Assembly: GCA_030737875.1 (NCBI GenBank)
Contig: CM060918.1
Coordinates: 777,226,552-777,290,551 of the forward strand
Source: Allium sativum
Lineage: Eukaryota; Streptophyta; Magnoliopsida; Asparagales; Amaryllidaceae
Reading direction: 5' to 3'
Length of the DNA stretch: 64,000 bases
The first letter of the stretch is position 1, and each line of letters starts with the position of its first letter. Made by a program: the position numbers and the translations under genes. Positions 1 through 12,038 of this stretch are shown here, piece by piece. The notes below the pieces were generated by a model that worked only from the letters and a program-made list of their open reading frames with translations, was not told the DNA's origin and searched no databases.

Positions 1-1791
1 ACATAACATATAAACAAAACGAATGGTATATATATACATTTCAAAAAAAGTATAAGATAGGTGGCATGAAAGGTAAAGACATGTGGCATCAAATGAACCA
101 TACACATGTCATTGGATTAAATGGAATAAAGAGACATAAATACATTAGGTGTCCATGTGTAGAAACATCCTAGGACACATAAATAGGCATGTATCTAACT
201 GGTAAAGCTTGCATAAAGATAAAGTGGACAGGTGTCCAAAACAAAATTACTGAATTAGCCTTAATAAATGCTATGAATAAGGTGGACGTCTTCTTTGGTT
301 TTCATACATTCACAAAAGGAAAGAAAAGCAAGAAAAATAGGAGAAGCTTAGAAGAAGCCAAGGGGATAAAATACAAGTCAAAGCTATAATTCTAAGGTGA
401 GAAAAACTATTTGAGTATATGTATTCAACTCATTCTTTGAAGAAACAATGTGAATATTAAGAATGAATATTATGGCTCCTACCTACCAAAATGGTGTTCG
501 GTAATTACACCATAACTTTTTCGTTTTTAATGAAATTTTGTTTTCTTTAATGTTCTAGAAAGATAATTTAAGGTCATAACTTTCATATTGGCCATTTTTT
601 CTAATTCAGTGGTTTGGGTACCTAAAACCTGGATGCAAAGTCGAGTAAAAATATGTCTGAAATGGACATGTTGAAAATGCCTCGTGTTGTTCAATTTTAT
701 ATATTAAATTGATAAACGATTTTAAGGGTTTCTATTCAAGATAATAGAATTGGAGTTAAAAACTATATTTATCATAAAGAAATAGTATCAAACATTTTAC
801 CCAAAAAATAGAAACACTTCTAAAATTTGAAATTGGTAACACTTCTAAAATTTGCAATGCTTTTTAACTATAACGACCCGTAACATAAAGTGAAGTGTTT
901 TTAACTTGACCTGAACTTTCCGTAGCATCTCGTAAGCTTTATCTTTTCTTTTTGGACTTTAAAACCGTTATAATGTCATTATAAATGTTACCATTTACTT
1001 AAATAATTTCGAGGTCTTTTCTGACATATAATAGAATATTTCTGAAATGGTTTCGGGTTTGTCTTAAACCCTTAAACGTATGAATTTGAAAAGGTAATTT
1101 AAGATTACTTATGAGAAACATTTCCTTGATTATATTTCTTTGGGGGTGTGGTATAAGACAATAGATCTGGGGTAGTGCCCTATTACTCTATGGTGGTACT
1201 GAGCCGAGTAGAGTACGTCTGTACTTAATGACAGGATACCGACCGCAATAGGATAACATATCTCAAAATCTATACTAAATCGAGGGTATGGTTTGGATTC
1301 ATAAACGTGTATTTTAATAAAGCATGGAATTAACATGGAAAGAAGTTTATTGTAAACTTTCTTGAATTATTATCTAAAAGTCTTCCTTGTTTATTACTTT
1401 AAACTTTAGATTGAAGAAATCTCTGATGTAATGAAACTATAATACAAATCATTAAGATATGACTTGAAAACTATAGCTTAAAACTATCTAACTGGGTCTG
1501 TGTTGCTCATGATGCTACACTTAAAAAATTTCAGGTTTAGATGGTTAGTTGGTTATTATATATATTATTTCTTTATGTACTCTTATGTATAATTATTCGA
1601 TGGTTAAACTCTTGAATCCTTGTAACCGTGTTATATGATAAGATGATTTTTTAATAGTTCTTTCTTTTAAAAACATGTAGTTTGAATGATTTTATATACC
1701 GATATAAAGTTATGATATTGTTCTATTAGCACCATGGCTTCCATATAACATCATCGCTCCTCGATAAGTGCGTCAGAGCGGGTGTGTTACA
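1..1791 (+). mobile_element. Ty3/gypsy LTR, left end cut by window (family G1, copy 1)
   Basis: The sequence aligns along its length with the LTR at 20998-23806, starting at the equivalent of 21122. It ends in GGTGTGTTACA, which mirrors the TGTAAC start of the complete copy. What follows 1791 is not a tRNA primer site but the same flank seen after the other copy, so this is a 3' LTR. It lacks the solo LTR found inside copy 2, giving the undisturbed sequence of that insertion site at about 1660-1685. No coding content. Confidence 0.8.
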
Positions 1792-3509
1792 TTTTCAATG
1801 CAAACAATTGTTGCTGTTTTCGGTTTGCTTCATTGACATAACTGTGAGTTGTAAATAAAAGATGTGTCATATTTGAGCATTGGTTTCAATGCTTTGCCAT
1901 ATCATTGATACCAATGCTGAAAGTGAGGGTCATTCACGACATAACACATTGATTACACGTATTAGTCTATTTTTACACAAAATGCAACATTAATTGATCA
2001 CCTTTTACAATGCATATATATGTCAAAAGTTATTTTTTGTATTTGCATTTTATGCGACGTATGTGTGATAGAAAATTTTGCATTGCAATAAATCTGCTAC
2101 AACATAAACTATATCTTTCATGATGTTTAAAGAACTATTTTGTTGTATTGTTAGTCATGTAATAATTAAATTATAATCAAAGTGGATTTTCTATTGTACT
2201 CTCAACTCTCAAGTCAAGTTTCATGGTACTCTAAGCTTAGCTAGTTTAGTGTCACGGTGCACCCAATGGGAGGACTAATTTGTATCGACAACAACTTCAG
2301 TGAAATCTCGGGCTTTTGGATTTGGAAGCATCAGATATTTGCAAGTTCTTTATCCTATGCAACCTTCAAAAAGCTGATCCAATTCTCTAAATACGAGGGA
2401 GGAATTTTTCCGAAACCTCTTATATTTTCGTGTCGCGCTGTTCCAATACTTGTCCGAACCATCCAACTAATTGTTTCCTTCATCCTGCATCCCTCATTTT
2501 AGCTGCGGAGTCAGTTTAAGAATGTTTCAGGCGCAGTGACGTTTTTTCTTCATTTATGTGTGCGACCAGTAAAGGATCAACAAGTCGTTGAATGCGGCTA
2601 TTATCACCAATGCATAAAATTGACTAACCAATATCCTTATGTCCAGTACGAAACCAATGCCCAGATTTATTCCTCCCTTTTGGGTGTTAAAAAAAACCAA
2701 GGAAAAGCAAAGTAGATAAAGCAGATGGTTGCATCACATTGAAAGCAACAGATCGCGAAATATATATATATAAAAATGTATACATATCAATGTTACTGTT
2801 GGAATTGTTTCGCATATTGTTAAGTAAGAAATGCTGGTTTAAATATAAAGTCTCACATCATAGAATAAATTGTAGAAGCGAAATACAAATATGAGTTATT
2901 TTCTTCATGATATACATTTATTGTTCTCATTTTTGTAGGTTTGAAAATCGAAAACAAAAGGGATAAATTAGACTTCAGACACACCCTACGCTTTTACATG
3001 TTAGACTTATTCTTTGACTAATACATTCGCATATTCTAAAAATCAGTGCGGAGCATTTCATCCTTTGTGAGGTAAAATGTGTCAGAACCGAAAAAGTTCA
3101 AAACTAAACCAAATCCAATTTCATCTGTGTCTACAAATTGTGAGAAAAAAAAGTATGAAGTTGTGGTCATCGAGTCATTATATAATGTTTATTTGAATTT
3201 TTTTATTGAAATAAGACTGAGGATTTCTGCGTGTAATATGATCCGATCAATTTAAATTTCTAAATATCCATGATCCCTGTATAGGGAAGATATTCCTTTT
3301 ATCAATACTGTTCCATTTGTATTCATTATACCGTTCGAAATGATGGCAAACTTTTCTTTTTTGGATGGAACAAACGAGAATGTTGAGACTGATGCAAACA
3401 CATTCATTAGCTCCTGAAATAGCTTTCTTGGTGTAACAATATTTCTATATTATCGGTTGTATGTGGTCCACAGAGTTGATTTCTGATGCGTGATTGCAAA
3501 GGCATGTTA
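1792..3509. other. Non-coding flank, duplicated in copy 2
   Basis: AT-rich DNA without a supportable gene. 1792-2230 matches 23807-24240 closely and 2880-3500 matches 26540-27830 apart from insertions. The middle part, about 2240-2880, differs strongly between the copies. A plus-strand frame at 2257-2502 (81 codons) lies here, but I recognise no domain in it and it has no counterpart in copy 2. Confidence 0.6.
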
Positions 3510-3518
3510 GTTTGAAGC

Positions 3519-3658
3519 GTGTAGAAGTTTGTTGACACTAGTGTCAACTAACCTCATTCACTGATTGGAGGAAATCAGTGCGGACCACATGAACCCCTCT
3601 GAATTATACCAATCAGAGAATGAGGTTAGTTGACACTAGTGTCAACAAACTAGTACTC
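3519..3658. mobile_element. Foldback MITE 1, Mutator-like (140 bp)
   Basis: The element is almost entirely an inverted repeat. The left end GTGTAGAAGTTTGTTG and the reverse complement of the right end, GAGTACTAGTTTGTTG, differ at three bases, and the match continues through the self-complementary GACACTAGTGTC. It is flanked by the 9-bp direct repeat GTTTGAAGC at 3510-3518 and 3659-3667. Nine-base target duplications are typical of Mutator-like elements. The duplicated segment lacks it near 27840, where the flanks join directly. Confidence 0.8.
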
Positions 3659-3700
3659 GTTTGAAGCTGGAGGTTGCCCACAATCCACATGTGATATAGA

Positions 3701-3879
3701 CAATACGAGTTTGTTGAACTCATTTCAACTGGGGTCACCATGACACCACTAACGGTATAAGTGGTGTGTGACTAAGATTGCCCTCTGAATTCCTCCTACT
3801 AAATCTCATCCACACACCACTAACACCGTTAGTGGTGTCATGGTGACCCCAGTCAAATGGGGTCAACAAACTAGCTCTT
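3701..3879. mobile_element. Foldback MITE 2, related to MITE 1
   Basis: A long inverted repeat: the left arm with GGGGTCACCATGACACCAC is mirrored by GTGGTGTCATGGTGACCCC on the right. The outer 16 bases (CAATACGAGTTTGTTG and the reverse complement of the right end) align with the terminal repeat of MITE 1 through AGTTTGTTG, so the two belong together. I could not find a clean target duplication, so the ends are chosen by homology to MITE 1. It is absent from the other copy of the segment. Confidence 0.65.
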
Positions 3880-3969
3880 CTAATGACCAAAATCTCTTTA
3901 GTGTACTTGCTTTTATTTGTGTTTTGATGTGACATCCTGACTCTCGTGGATATCTGAACAATTCAAATC

Positions 3970-4165
3970 GGGTTCAATTCTTCTGTCTCTGTCCCTAAAT
4001 CAGGTGTCCCCGTGTGCTCAATTGCTGAGATTTACCTGATTATCACTTTTTGCAATTAAACCCTTCAATTTTCGGGGGTTTAACCGCAAAAAGTGGAAAT
4101 CAGGAAGCAGTTATTGGTTGAACACACATGGGGACATCTGATTTGAGGACAGAACAATTGAGTCC
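3970..4165. mobile_element. Foldback MITE 3, Mutator-like (196 bp)
   Basis: The ends GGGTTCAATTCTTCTGTC and the reverse complement GGACTCAATTGTTCTGTC form terminal inverted repeats, and the arms go on pairing inward (for example CACTTTTTGC against GCAAAAAGTG). A perfect 9-bp direct repeat ATTCAAATC flanks it at 3961-3969 and 4166-4174. The termini differ from those of MITEs 1 and 2, so it is a separate family. It is absent from copy 2. Confidence 0.8.
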
Positions 4166-4174
4166 ATTCAAATC

Positions 4175-5453
4175 CGTCTGCATTTGCATTCGATACACAT
4201 TTATATACATAGAGGGATATTTAATATTTCAAAACGATTTCGGATAAGCATACGGACATTAACGCCATGCGAAAGTATTCACAGACGAGTCTATGTGACA
4301 TATGTTTATATTTATCATTTAAACTAAATTTTTAGGTATGTTCAGGTGAAACTTTTGTGAATGGATACAACGACTGTAAACATCGAGTTATTTAATTTAG
4401 AATGTAACCGAAATAAAAGAGAATTTGAGGTGCTGTCAAGTTAAGGTGAAACCTTTTTTATTTGCACAAGCTTTTTAGGTAGTGTCAATGTACTACATTC
4501 CAATGCCAGTTCGAATCACAGTACTGAAGTTTTAAATCTGTGACTATGTTATAACTAGGAGAATGGTATTGGTATTAAGGTGTAACCTATCATTGTTCAT
4601 GTATATACACAAATGTATATATAAATGTAGGTGTGCGTATATAAATGCGTGCATGTTATTTATTAACGGAAAATACAGAGATTCTTCGTGTTTATTATGC
4701 GGTAATTTATCCCATGAAATTTGAGCAACAATTCTTGTAAAAGGTAAAACTTTAGGCATCCTTTGATTTATTCTTTTTTATTTTATCTTTCATTCATACG
4801 AAAATGAATATCGTGTATATCGTGTAAAACAATCATTTTAAAAAATGAAGTTAATATACAAAACGGAAAATGTTTAAATTTTATTTTTGTTGGACAAGTG
4901 AAAAAGACAATTCGACTTTCAGTCGCCTTTCCAACATCTCCGACTCTCCGTCGTTCTCTCCATCTTACTCTCATCATCTCCGTCGCCCCTTTACTCTTGT
5001 ATCATCGTTTTTTAATTAATGTTGAAAATTCATAGTATAAAGTATAAAATAAAGTAAACACCATTTTATTATAAACGGTTAAGGCCTTTTCTTGCTTTGA
5101 GTGTACTTAAAATCTGCATTAGATTAGATGATAAAGTATGGAGATTTTTTTTTTATTTTTCTATGAGTTTGTATAATCTAGTGCAAAAAAATTAGTTGAT
5201 GAAGATTGGTATTTGCAGTTTCTAACGGAAATAATTACAGCTAAAACAACAAATTTTCCTGAAATACAACATTTAGTACTACAAAATTTCGAAAATAAGT
5301 ATTCATCCTTACTTTCTACGTTAACTATTTTTATTTTATATATAAAGAAATTCATTTTTATGGTCATGACCAATAAATTGCTTTTGGTAAACTGCTTGCG
5401 CCATATGAATGACATCAACTTCGGTTGAATCATCCATTTTTAAACTTCCAATA
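4175..5453. other. Non-coding; largely specific to copy 1
   Basis: No gene is visible. In copy 2 the flanks around 27925-27995 lie close together, so roughly 1 kb here is an insertion in copy 1 or a loss from copy 2. From about 5200 the shared sequence resumes (mate 27990-28230). Antiparallel ORFs near 5161-5433 are chance frames. Confidence 0.5.
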
Positions 5454-5456
5454 TTA

Positions 5457-6024
5457 GGGTCTGTTCAACAGATCTAAACAGACCGAGCTTAACGGACGTT
5501 TCTGTTGGGCAACGGTCCATTTTGAAGTGTTTGCCCAACAGCTCAAAATTGGGTTGTTGGGCACCGACGCATCGGACGCGTCGAGGTCCTATAGCCCAAT
5601 TTTGATCTTTTTAATATAATTTTTTATAAATTTGTTTAACTAATAAATTTAAGTATTTAAAAATTTCAAAAATTGATTACTTGTGCAAATAATTCTTTTT
5701 TTAGACACGGTCTTCTGCTTTTGAATCGTATTGAAGTACTATACATAATGGAATTGGTTTGGACAGAATTGGAGTAAATTATAAATTTTCAAATTATCTA
5801 TTTATTTATTTGTGTAAATTATTGATACGTATTATTTATTAAAAACAAATAATAAATCAATTAATCATACGTTAATTAAATTACAACATAAAATTAAAAT
5901 GATTCGCTTAAATGGTCCGCTTACAGCGTCAAACGCATTCTCCACTAACTATAATACTGCACTTAAATACTTCGTTTGAATTCTCAGCTAAAATACTCTG
6001 CTTCCGCTTGCGTCAAACACACCC
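5457..6024. mobile_element. PIF/Harbinger-like non-autonomous element (568 bp)
   Basis: The segment starts GGGTCTGTTCAACAG and ends with the imperfect inverse CGTCAAACACACCC. It is flanked by TTA (5454-5456) and TTG (6025-6027), close to the TTA target duplication of the family. In copy 2 (28215-28240) the flanking sequence runs through without it, which confirms an insertion. Near the left end are G/C-rich motifs around CGGACGCGTC that also occur in the element at 29195-29540. No transposase frame. Confidence 0.65.
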
Positions 6025-6027
6025 TTG

Positions 6028-7912
6028 GTCAGTTACGACTATTTAACGCAAATGTAAGGCACATTGTTCGATCTAAAATAAAACTGGACTTTTTCGTGAA
6101 ATTTCTGACATTTCCGTTGGTTTGACTAACCTGTACACAAAACTTAGTCACTCACGAATTTGAAGTTAGGGAAAGAACATGATGTCTCTTTCTTCTTAAT
6201 AATAATACCATTAAAAAAATAACGAATTTAATAAAATCTGTGAGTTTACTGGTATCAAATTCGTTTCGCATGACGATAATTCCAAAAAAGATGTTTTACA
6301 CGTCAAGCAATCATAGATTAATACAATTTTTCATTATCATCAACCATGAAACTGTTGTCTAGCGGTTGATCATTCTAAAACGTAAAGTTAATCGGACATC
6401 CTTAAAAAAATTATATTTAATCGTGTTTTAAGAAAAAGGTATTAAAAAAATACAAAATAAAAAAAATTCGTGTTTTTAATGATGACGTTAAGGTGATAAA
6501 AATAAACAGTTTAGCTTAATGTATGTATATCTACTTTCATTTGCCAAAAACTGCCCTTTAAAACAACAACATCGAATCCGTAGCCAGCCAATTTTTCATT
6601 TCATAACTCAAGCGATTTCTCCTTCTCGGATAAGTGGTTACCTGGAAATTTCAACGTTCCCAAAATTATCAGAGGACAAATATTTATCAAAGGTAAAGAT
6701 AATTCAACTTACCTGAACTCTAAAGAAGAGTGCAAACAACATATATCTGGAAAAAGAAATTTAGTGATACCTTAATAAATATGTCCCAGATACAACGTTG
6801 CTTTTATTATGTCTGAATAAATAATTAATATATCATGACGAATGTGCATTATCATATTTGATTTGATTTGTTAAAATCCAAATTATTTTATATATTCTGT
6901 TCCAGTGCACGTGTTAGTAAAATCTTCTTTTCGATCCATTATTTATTATTATTTTGAGGAAAATGTCATCCGTTCTTCATGTATACCGTTGGCCCATAAT
7001 TTTTGCTGCCAAAGCCTGTATGTAATTTTACAACAAATTTATGTTCAAAAGTAAGGCTGCTCAAGAATACATTTGGCAAAACATATTTCCATATTTTCTT
7101 CTTCTTATTTTCCCAAAAATTTAAAACCTGCCTTAAATGGAAAAATAAATATATAAAGAAATATTTTTTGTATTTTTGAATATTAGTAGATTTTGATGTA
7201 GATATTTACATTTAAAAAAATAAATACCCTTTTCAATGTAAATATCCGGGATAAGAAAAAAAATATTAGTGTTACTACCGGCACTACAATTTTGAATGTG
7301 GCCTAAGTTTACGAGCATCATGTAACGATCTGAAATTCCTAACTATTTTAAGCCGATAATAAAACCAACTTAAATCATTCTAAGCAGCAAGTTGTTATTG
7401 CTATGAGATAAAATATAAAATCATCACAGAATCACACCAAAACAAAAAAAATCGAATATCTCACGTCGGTATAAGTAAATTGTCATAGTAGTTCATGAAG
7501 CTACTTAATACAAATTTTCAAAATTTGAACAAAATATCAAAGTTACAAAATTTAATATAGAGGAAGTCTAAACACGAGGATTTCTAATACAACATAGATA
7601 ATTAGAACTGATAGAAAGAGATGATGTCTTCAACAAGTCACCTGCTCCGAAACGTAAAATCTCAATACTATAGTACTTGGTCTGTCCATAGCAATAATAC
7701 AAAGGCAAAGTACTCAGATTTGGACTAAAATTCTCATGAAATTAAATCAACTCAAGTGAACTATTCAAATGAAATGCACAAGTAACTTAAAGGATGTATG
7801 AGTTTTCCATCTTCTATGGATCCATTCAACTAGATATTATGTATACAACATGTTATTATAATAATGTCTATGGTAAATATGCAATTGAAAATAACATACA
7901 TTTTTACCCTTA
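6028..7912. other. Non-coding duplicated flank
   Basis: AT-rich DNA that matches copy 2 in two blocks: 6028-6770 with 28236-30108 (apart from insertions) and 7060-7912 with 38310-39187. The intervening part, about 6770-7060, is the region into which the Helitron was inserted in copy 2. I see no coding sequence or RNA gene. Confidence 0.6.
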
Positions 7913-8297
7913 TGTCATAACACCCCAGAATTTGGTGATAAATAAATTAGTTATTTAGTTATATTCCAAAAAAATAATTTTTACAAACGATGGAATTTGA
8001 CAACAAACCTTGCACCTTGCGTTCGTGACGGAATTCTGGTCATCTTTCATTTTTCGAACTTCGCGAACAGAGTTCGTATGAAAAAGTAACAAACGAAATA
8101 CGCAAAAGGACGGAAAATAATTAATCAGAATAAATTAAATGAGGTAATACATATCACCTTTAATTAGCCTGCCTTCCGTAAGAGACAGGTCGACCTCGCG
8201 GTCGACTGCCCCTCGACTCCAGGTTGATGTCTCCTTGTGGCGGCTAGGGTTAAGTTATATAAAAATTATATTTAAACAAATGAATTTTTCTTGAATT
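7913..8297 (+). mobile_element. LTR 5' (U3) fragment, Ty3/gypsy type
   Basis: It starts TGTCATAACACCCC and continues with a GAATTTGGTGATAA stretch. Its pattern (a GATGGAATTTGAC block, then GAACTTCGCGAACAGAGTTC) parallels the LTR start at 40319-40591. The same fragment is at 39188-39575 in copy 2, so it was present before the duplication. It breaks off where the LINE remnant begins. Confidence 0.6.
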
Positions 8298-8751
8298 CAA
8301 CATTAAATCAGCATGGAATTTAACTCAACAAACTCAAAATGTAGTTGAATGGTGCAACATTGTTTGGGACAAAGCGATTCCTCCCAAAATGGCATTCACT
8401 TCCTTCAAAGCAATTAAAAGAAGGCTCCCAACAAAAGGCAGACTTTTTAAGTGGGGGATTATAAATGAAACTAGATGTAGCTTATGTGATGAGTTAATGG
8501 TGAAGTGGGTCCAGTGGCGACGCAGGGAAGGAGTATTGATACTCGAAGCCAAGTGCCGCCATGATTTGTTCAGTGAGCGGCATTAGAGGAAGGAGAGGGT
8601 TAATGATTTAATTATGTGATGAGTTGTCGATTTTTCAACTCAGTGGGTTACAACTGTAAGTTGTCTACGGTTGTAATCAATTTTGCCTTATTGGGCTTCT
8701 TTGGGCTGATATAGCCTTAATAAAAGCTATACCCAATTTCAAAAAAAAAAA
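8298..8751 (+). mobile_element. LINE (L1-type) 3' fragment with poly-A tail
   Basis: A 5'-truncated non-LTR retrotransposon. It carries the end of the second ORF (8318-8520) and a 3' region with an AATAAAAG signal at about 8719, and ends in a run of As (8741-8750). Copy 2 lacks it at the equivalent point near 39575, so it appears inserted after the duplication. I could not settle a target duplication, and the left boundary is approximate. Confidence 0.65.
8318..8520 (+). pseudogene. LINE ORF2 remnant: reverse-transcriptase zinc-binding domain
   Basis: The plus frame through 8341 reads VVEWCNIVWDKAIPPKMAF, then RRLPTKGRLFKWGI and RCSLCD. This is the pattern of the zf-RVT domain at the C-terminus of plant L1-type reverse transcriptases: W.K.IPPK, then RLPT...L..WG, then C..C. 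The second half of the zinc site is missing, because after CDE the sequence diverges into unrelated residues and the frame ends at 8584. It cannot encode a working enzyme. The family assignment rests on these motifs only. Confidence 0.65.
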
Positions 8752-9512
8752 TTCTAAGTCTCTAAACTTATATAAATTAAAATAGAGAGATAAAAGAAAC
8801 CTTCACCCCTTTTTTCCATTTATTTTTCTATGGAATTCAGCAGCATGGAGGTAGAGGTATAGAATAATTAGGGTTTCTAGTGTGGGGTTTGAGGGGTTAT
8901 TTATACTTGTTCGTGTGAGCATGAGCCATCGAATTAATAAAATTTAATCCAAGCCTTACATATAAACAAAACCTCTTAGAAAACCCTAATCACATAGCCT
9001 CATTGGGCTGTTCCAACCGTAGGGGGGTCAACCCCTAGCGGTCGACACCCCATAGAGGGGGAGGTCGAACCCTTTCGGGCTGTAACGCCCAATTTGGCTC
9101 GTTTACTGAGCTGTTTTATTTTATTTATTATGTTCTTAATTTGCTTCATTCTTTTCCGTATATTCAATATACATTGTCCCCTAAATCTTATCACCAAATT
9201 TAAATTTTGAATTTCCCTCTTTTTATTTTAAATTATTATTTAAAAAATGTGTATAATATCTACACAATTATATATAATTATTTTTTGCGTACACTGGCCA
9301 AATTCAGTTGTTCATAACTTCTTCATATGTCGACCATTTTCAACATATTATATATGAAAATGATTCAGAATTTTGGCACGAATCCAAATAAAAGAATTTC
9401 GTAGCCAAATTTCTAAAGCTGCAAAATCTCATTTTCCAGCCATATAATTTAATTGCTTATTTTTAATTATTTAAATTATTATTAATACTTATGAATTTTA
9501 CGGGGTGTTACA
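8752..9512 (-). mobile_element. LTR fragment on the minus strand
   Basis: Read on the minus strand it starts TGTAACACCCCGTAAAATTC at 9512. A U3-like stretch with GGTCGACATATGAAGAAG follows, then a TATA motif (AAGTATAAATAACCCC near 8900) and CTAGAAACCCTAATT. This is the order start, promoter and leader of a Ty3/gypsy LTR. The 3' end is missing where the LINE lies. The end at 9512 abuts the pol tail of another element, so this is a rearrangement junction. Confidence 0.55.
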
Positions 9513-9519
9513 ATAATGT

Positions 9520-9912
9520 AGGCAAAAGAGTTATGCAGATCATAGAAGAAAGGATTTGCAATTCGAAGTTGGTGACCAAGACCTCCTTAAGGTTTCTCTA
9601 ATACGAGTGGTATTGCCATTTGGAAAGAAGAAGGAGAAATTATCACCAAGATTCATCGAACTATTTTGTATTACCAAGAAAATTGGGAAAGTTTCATACC
9701 AACTCGAGTTACCTAAAAAATTATCAAATATTCATAATGTATTACACATAATGCTGTAAAAGTATATATCTGACACATCTCATGTGATTAATTTAAGCGA
9801 CACTGAAGTTAAAAAATGAACCAAGTATAATGAAAGACCTGTTTGAATTCTTGACAGATAAGTTAAGAAGTTAAGGACAAAAGAATTTCCTTTAGTAAAA
9901 GTTCAATGGAAC
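9520..9912 (+). pseudogene. Chromovirus pol C-terminus, first part (interrupted by element A)
   Basis: The plus frame reads from SYADHRRKDLQFEVGD through LSPRFIELFCI and LSNIHNVLH to ILDR, ending PLVKVQWN. This is the region of Ty3/gypsy pol after the integrase core, running into the C-terminal chromodomain-like tail; the ILDR...LR...PLVKVQW wording resembles the Tekay/Del group. At least four in-frame stops occur (for instance after HIML and around ILDR), so the gene was dead or has decayed. The upstream pol is absent, replaced by an LTR fragment. It resumes at 20883 after element A and belongs to the element whose LTR begins at 20998. Confidence 0.8.
9908..9912. repeat. Target-site duplication of element A, left
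   Basis: GGAAC immediately before the TGTAACAACCC start of element A. The identical GGAAC follows the right LTR at 20878-20882. Confidence 0.9.
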
Positions 9913-10800
9913 TGTAACAACCCGAAAAATCTGAACAAATTTAAAAAAAATTATTTTGACAATTTTAGTGAATTTTGAATATTTAAAATGATTTATTTTA
10001 AATAATAACGACAAGAAATTTATTTTGAATAGAATTAGAACGTATATATTCATTTGAATCGACATTAGAATATAATTATTTATTTTTAATTATAAAAGGA
10101 ATTGAAAATGGCGCGGTAGTTTGAAAATTCGATTTCAAATTTCAAATGAATATACAGGATTCAAAATAAACCGGATTTTAGCGAAACCAAAAATATTTGG
10201 ATCTATTTGAAAATATCTTTCCAAAATCCGAAAAATTGAAATTTCATAGCGGGAATAAAAAGTTATTCCCAGTTGAAAATTCAGAATAGTCGCTATGGAA
10301 AATACAGCCCTTAAAAATAGCGATTTTGCAAACGACCTCCGTTTTCGATGAAACCACTTTTGTTGGATCCGGGATGTCAAGTTATTGCTAGATTCCAATA
10401 TTCATAATTTTCTGAATCAATATGTGAGCGTGGCAAAAGAAAACGTGTTTTGACAGTTTTAATCAATTTGGATCGACCAGAAAACGGCCATTTTTCAAAC
10501 GGTCTCCAAATTTGACAAAACTAGTTTTGTTAGAACCGTATCGTCAGTACGAAGCTAGAAAATATTTTTTGGGAATTTTTATAGTCCGTATGTGGCCCCG
10601 GGAAATTGAAATGTGCGTTCAAATTCAATATGTAGATTTATATTTTGATTTTGACGAAAACCGATCGAAACAGCCAAACTGGCTTATGATACATATCCCA
10701 TTGTGTTCGGAATGGGGGTAATTAGCTATGGATGACAGTCGTTGGGTCTCGTTTGGAGTTCAAATGTAAAGTCAACTTTTATGGAATAAAATAATATTAA

Positions 10801-10828
10801 ATAATTATATATATATTTAAATTCCTCT

Positions 10829-10862
<34 letters not shown>
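10801..10862 (+). promoter_or_regulatory. Putative LTR promoter of element A (TATA stretch plus CT tract)
   Basis: An alternating TA run (ATTATATATATATTTAA) is followed within 10-20 bases by an uninterrupted CT microsatellite, then a G/C-rich leader. TATA followed by a pyrimidine patch is a common plant core-promoter layout. The 3' LTR keeps the layout at 16890-16950. If transcription starts here, most of the LTR (about 4 kb) would be transcribed. This is inference from composition and order. Confidence 0.4.
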
Positions 10863-10867
<5 letters not shown>

Positions 10868-12015
10868 CAGTCAACTCGAGATAAAAAAGAAAGAAAGGAG
10901 ATCGACGGGGGGAACCGCCGCCCATCGCACCGCCGGAGCTGGCGCACCCCCCACAGGCCACCCTCTCTCCCATCCTCCCTCTCTTCTCCTCCCTCTTTCC
11001 CCTTCTCAAACCCACTGTGAACCACCCCTCCCTCGCGAGAATCAAGACCGCCGCCCCCTGAAAAACCCCACCACCTGACGAACTCCGCCGCGCCCCCCTG
11101 AGCCGCCACCACCCCTTCGATCAACTCTCCCTTCTCTTAAATTAGACTGTAAGTTTTTTTATTTATTTTTGTTTATTTTTATGTAATACCTCGTTTTAAA
11201 ATATGATTTAATTTTATTTACTAATATAAAGTCTTGATTTTTAAATATATAAGATAATGGTTTTTATTTATTTAAAAGTTAGATTTTTATAGTGAAAGAT
11301 TATATTTTTATATGTAAAAAGATAATATTTTTAAGATGTAAAAGATGATATTTTTATAATTAGAAAATAATAATTTGTATGATTAAAAAAGTATGGTTTT
11401 TGTTCATATATAGAAGCGATAAAAATGTGATTTTTACTATGAACAGCATGATGGTGACTGTGTTTGATTGTTGTTGTATACATGTGTATATGAAATCCAT
11501 ATAAATAAAATTATATGGTAATTGACTGTGCCTGATTCCAGTTCAGAAAGGTTGAATATTTTAAAATAACAAATATTTTAAAATAATGAATATTTTAAAA
11601 TAATATTCAGTAAAAGATCAAAATTTGATTTTGATGTCCGATTTGGGATGGACACGAATATATTTAAATATATAAAGCCGTGTTGATTAGATTAACGCCA
11701 TTTTGACGTGAACGATATTTATATCGATTTTATTCATTTTTATAATGAATATCTAAAAGGAATTGATTTCAAAAATATAATGTTTTGAAAATATTATCAT
11801 TTATATATCGAGGATATGGAATATTTAATTTTGATTAGAAATTGAATATGAAGTTGAAATCGTTTTGAAAACGAATTCAAAACGATTTATAAAATACGTT
11901 TTAAATGAAAATCGATGAAATATATATTATATATATAATATAATGGCCTGAATAGAATGCGCCGCGCTGCGGTAGTTCGCGAATTTCGATCATTGACTTC
12001 GAATGGATATTACGG

Positions 12016-12038
12016 GAGATCCGACCGTCGGATTCTCC
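12016..12038. repeat. Small perfect-core inverted repeat in element A LTR
   Basis: GAGATCCGACCGTCGGATTC is nearly self-complementary around the central CG and lies in a locally G/C-rich patch. The same motif is kept in the 3' LTR near 17948. Its role is unknown; it could be a protein site or a short RNA hairpin. Confidence 0.4.

Larger units (their letters stand above)
1..8297 (+). repeat. Segmental duplication, copy 1
   Basis: This stretch is repeated in direct orientation at about 21122-39575. Matching landmarks occur in the same order: an LTR and its end, the unique flank beyond it, the block at 6670-6770 (mate 30010-30108), and the block at 7060-8297 (mate 38310-39575). Because the DNA beyond the LTR is shared as well, this is a duplicated chromosomal segment and not merely two LTRs of one element. 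If element A and the LINE are removed, the spacing between equivalent points is about 9.7 kb, which fits a tandem duplication (inference). The left end lies outside the window. Confidence 0.85.

Noticed and set aside
2257..2502. 81-codon plus ORF in the copy 1 flank
   Set aside because: No recognisable domain, no mate in copy 2, and stops in all frames just outside; kept only as a note in the flank entry.
10797..11124. Glycine/arginine-rich minus ORFs in the G/C-rich leader of element A
   Set aside because: They arise from CT runs and G/C-rich simple sequence and overlap each other in two frames. The matching frames in the 3' LTR differ in length.
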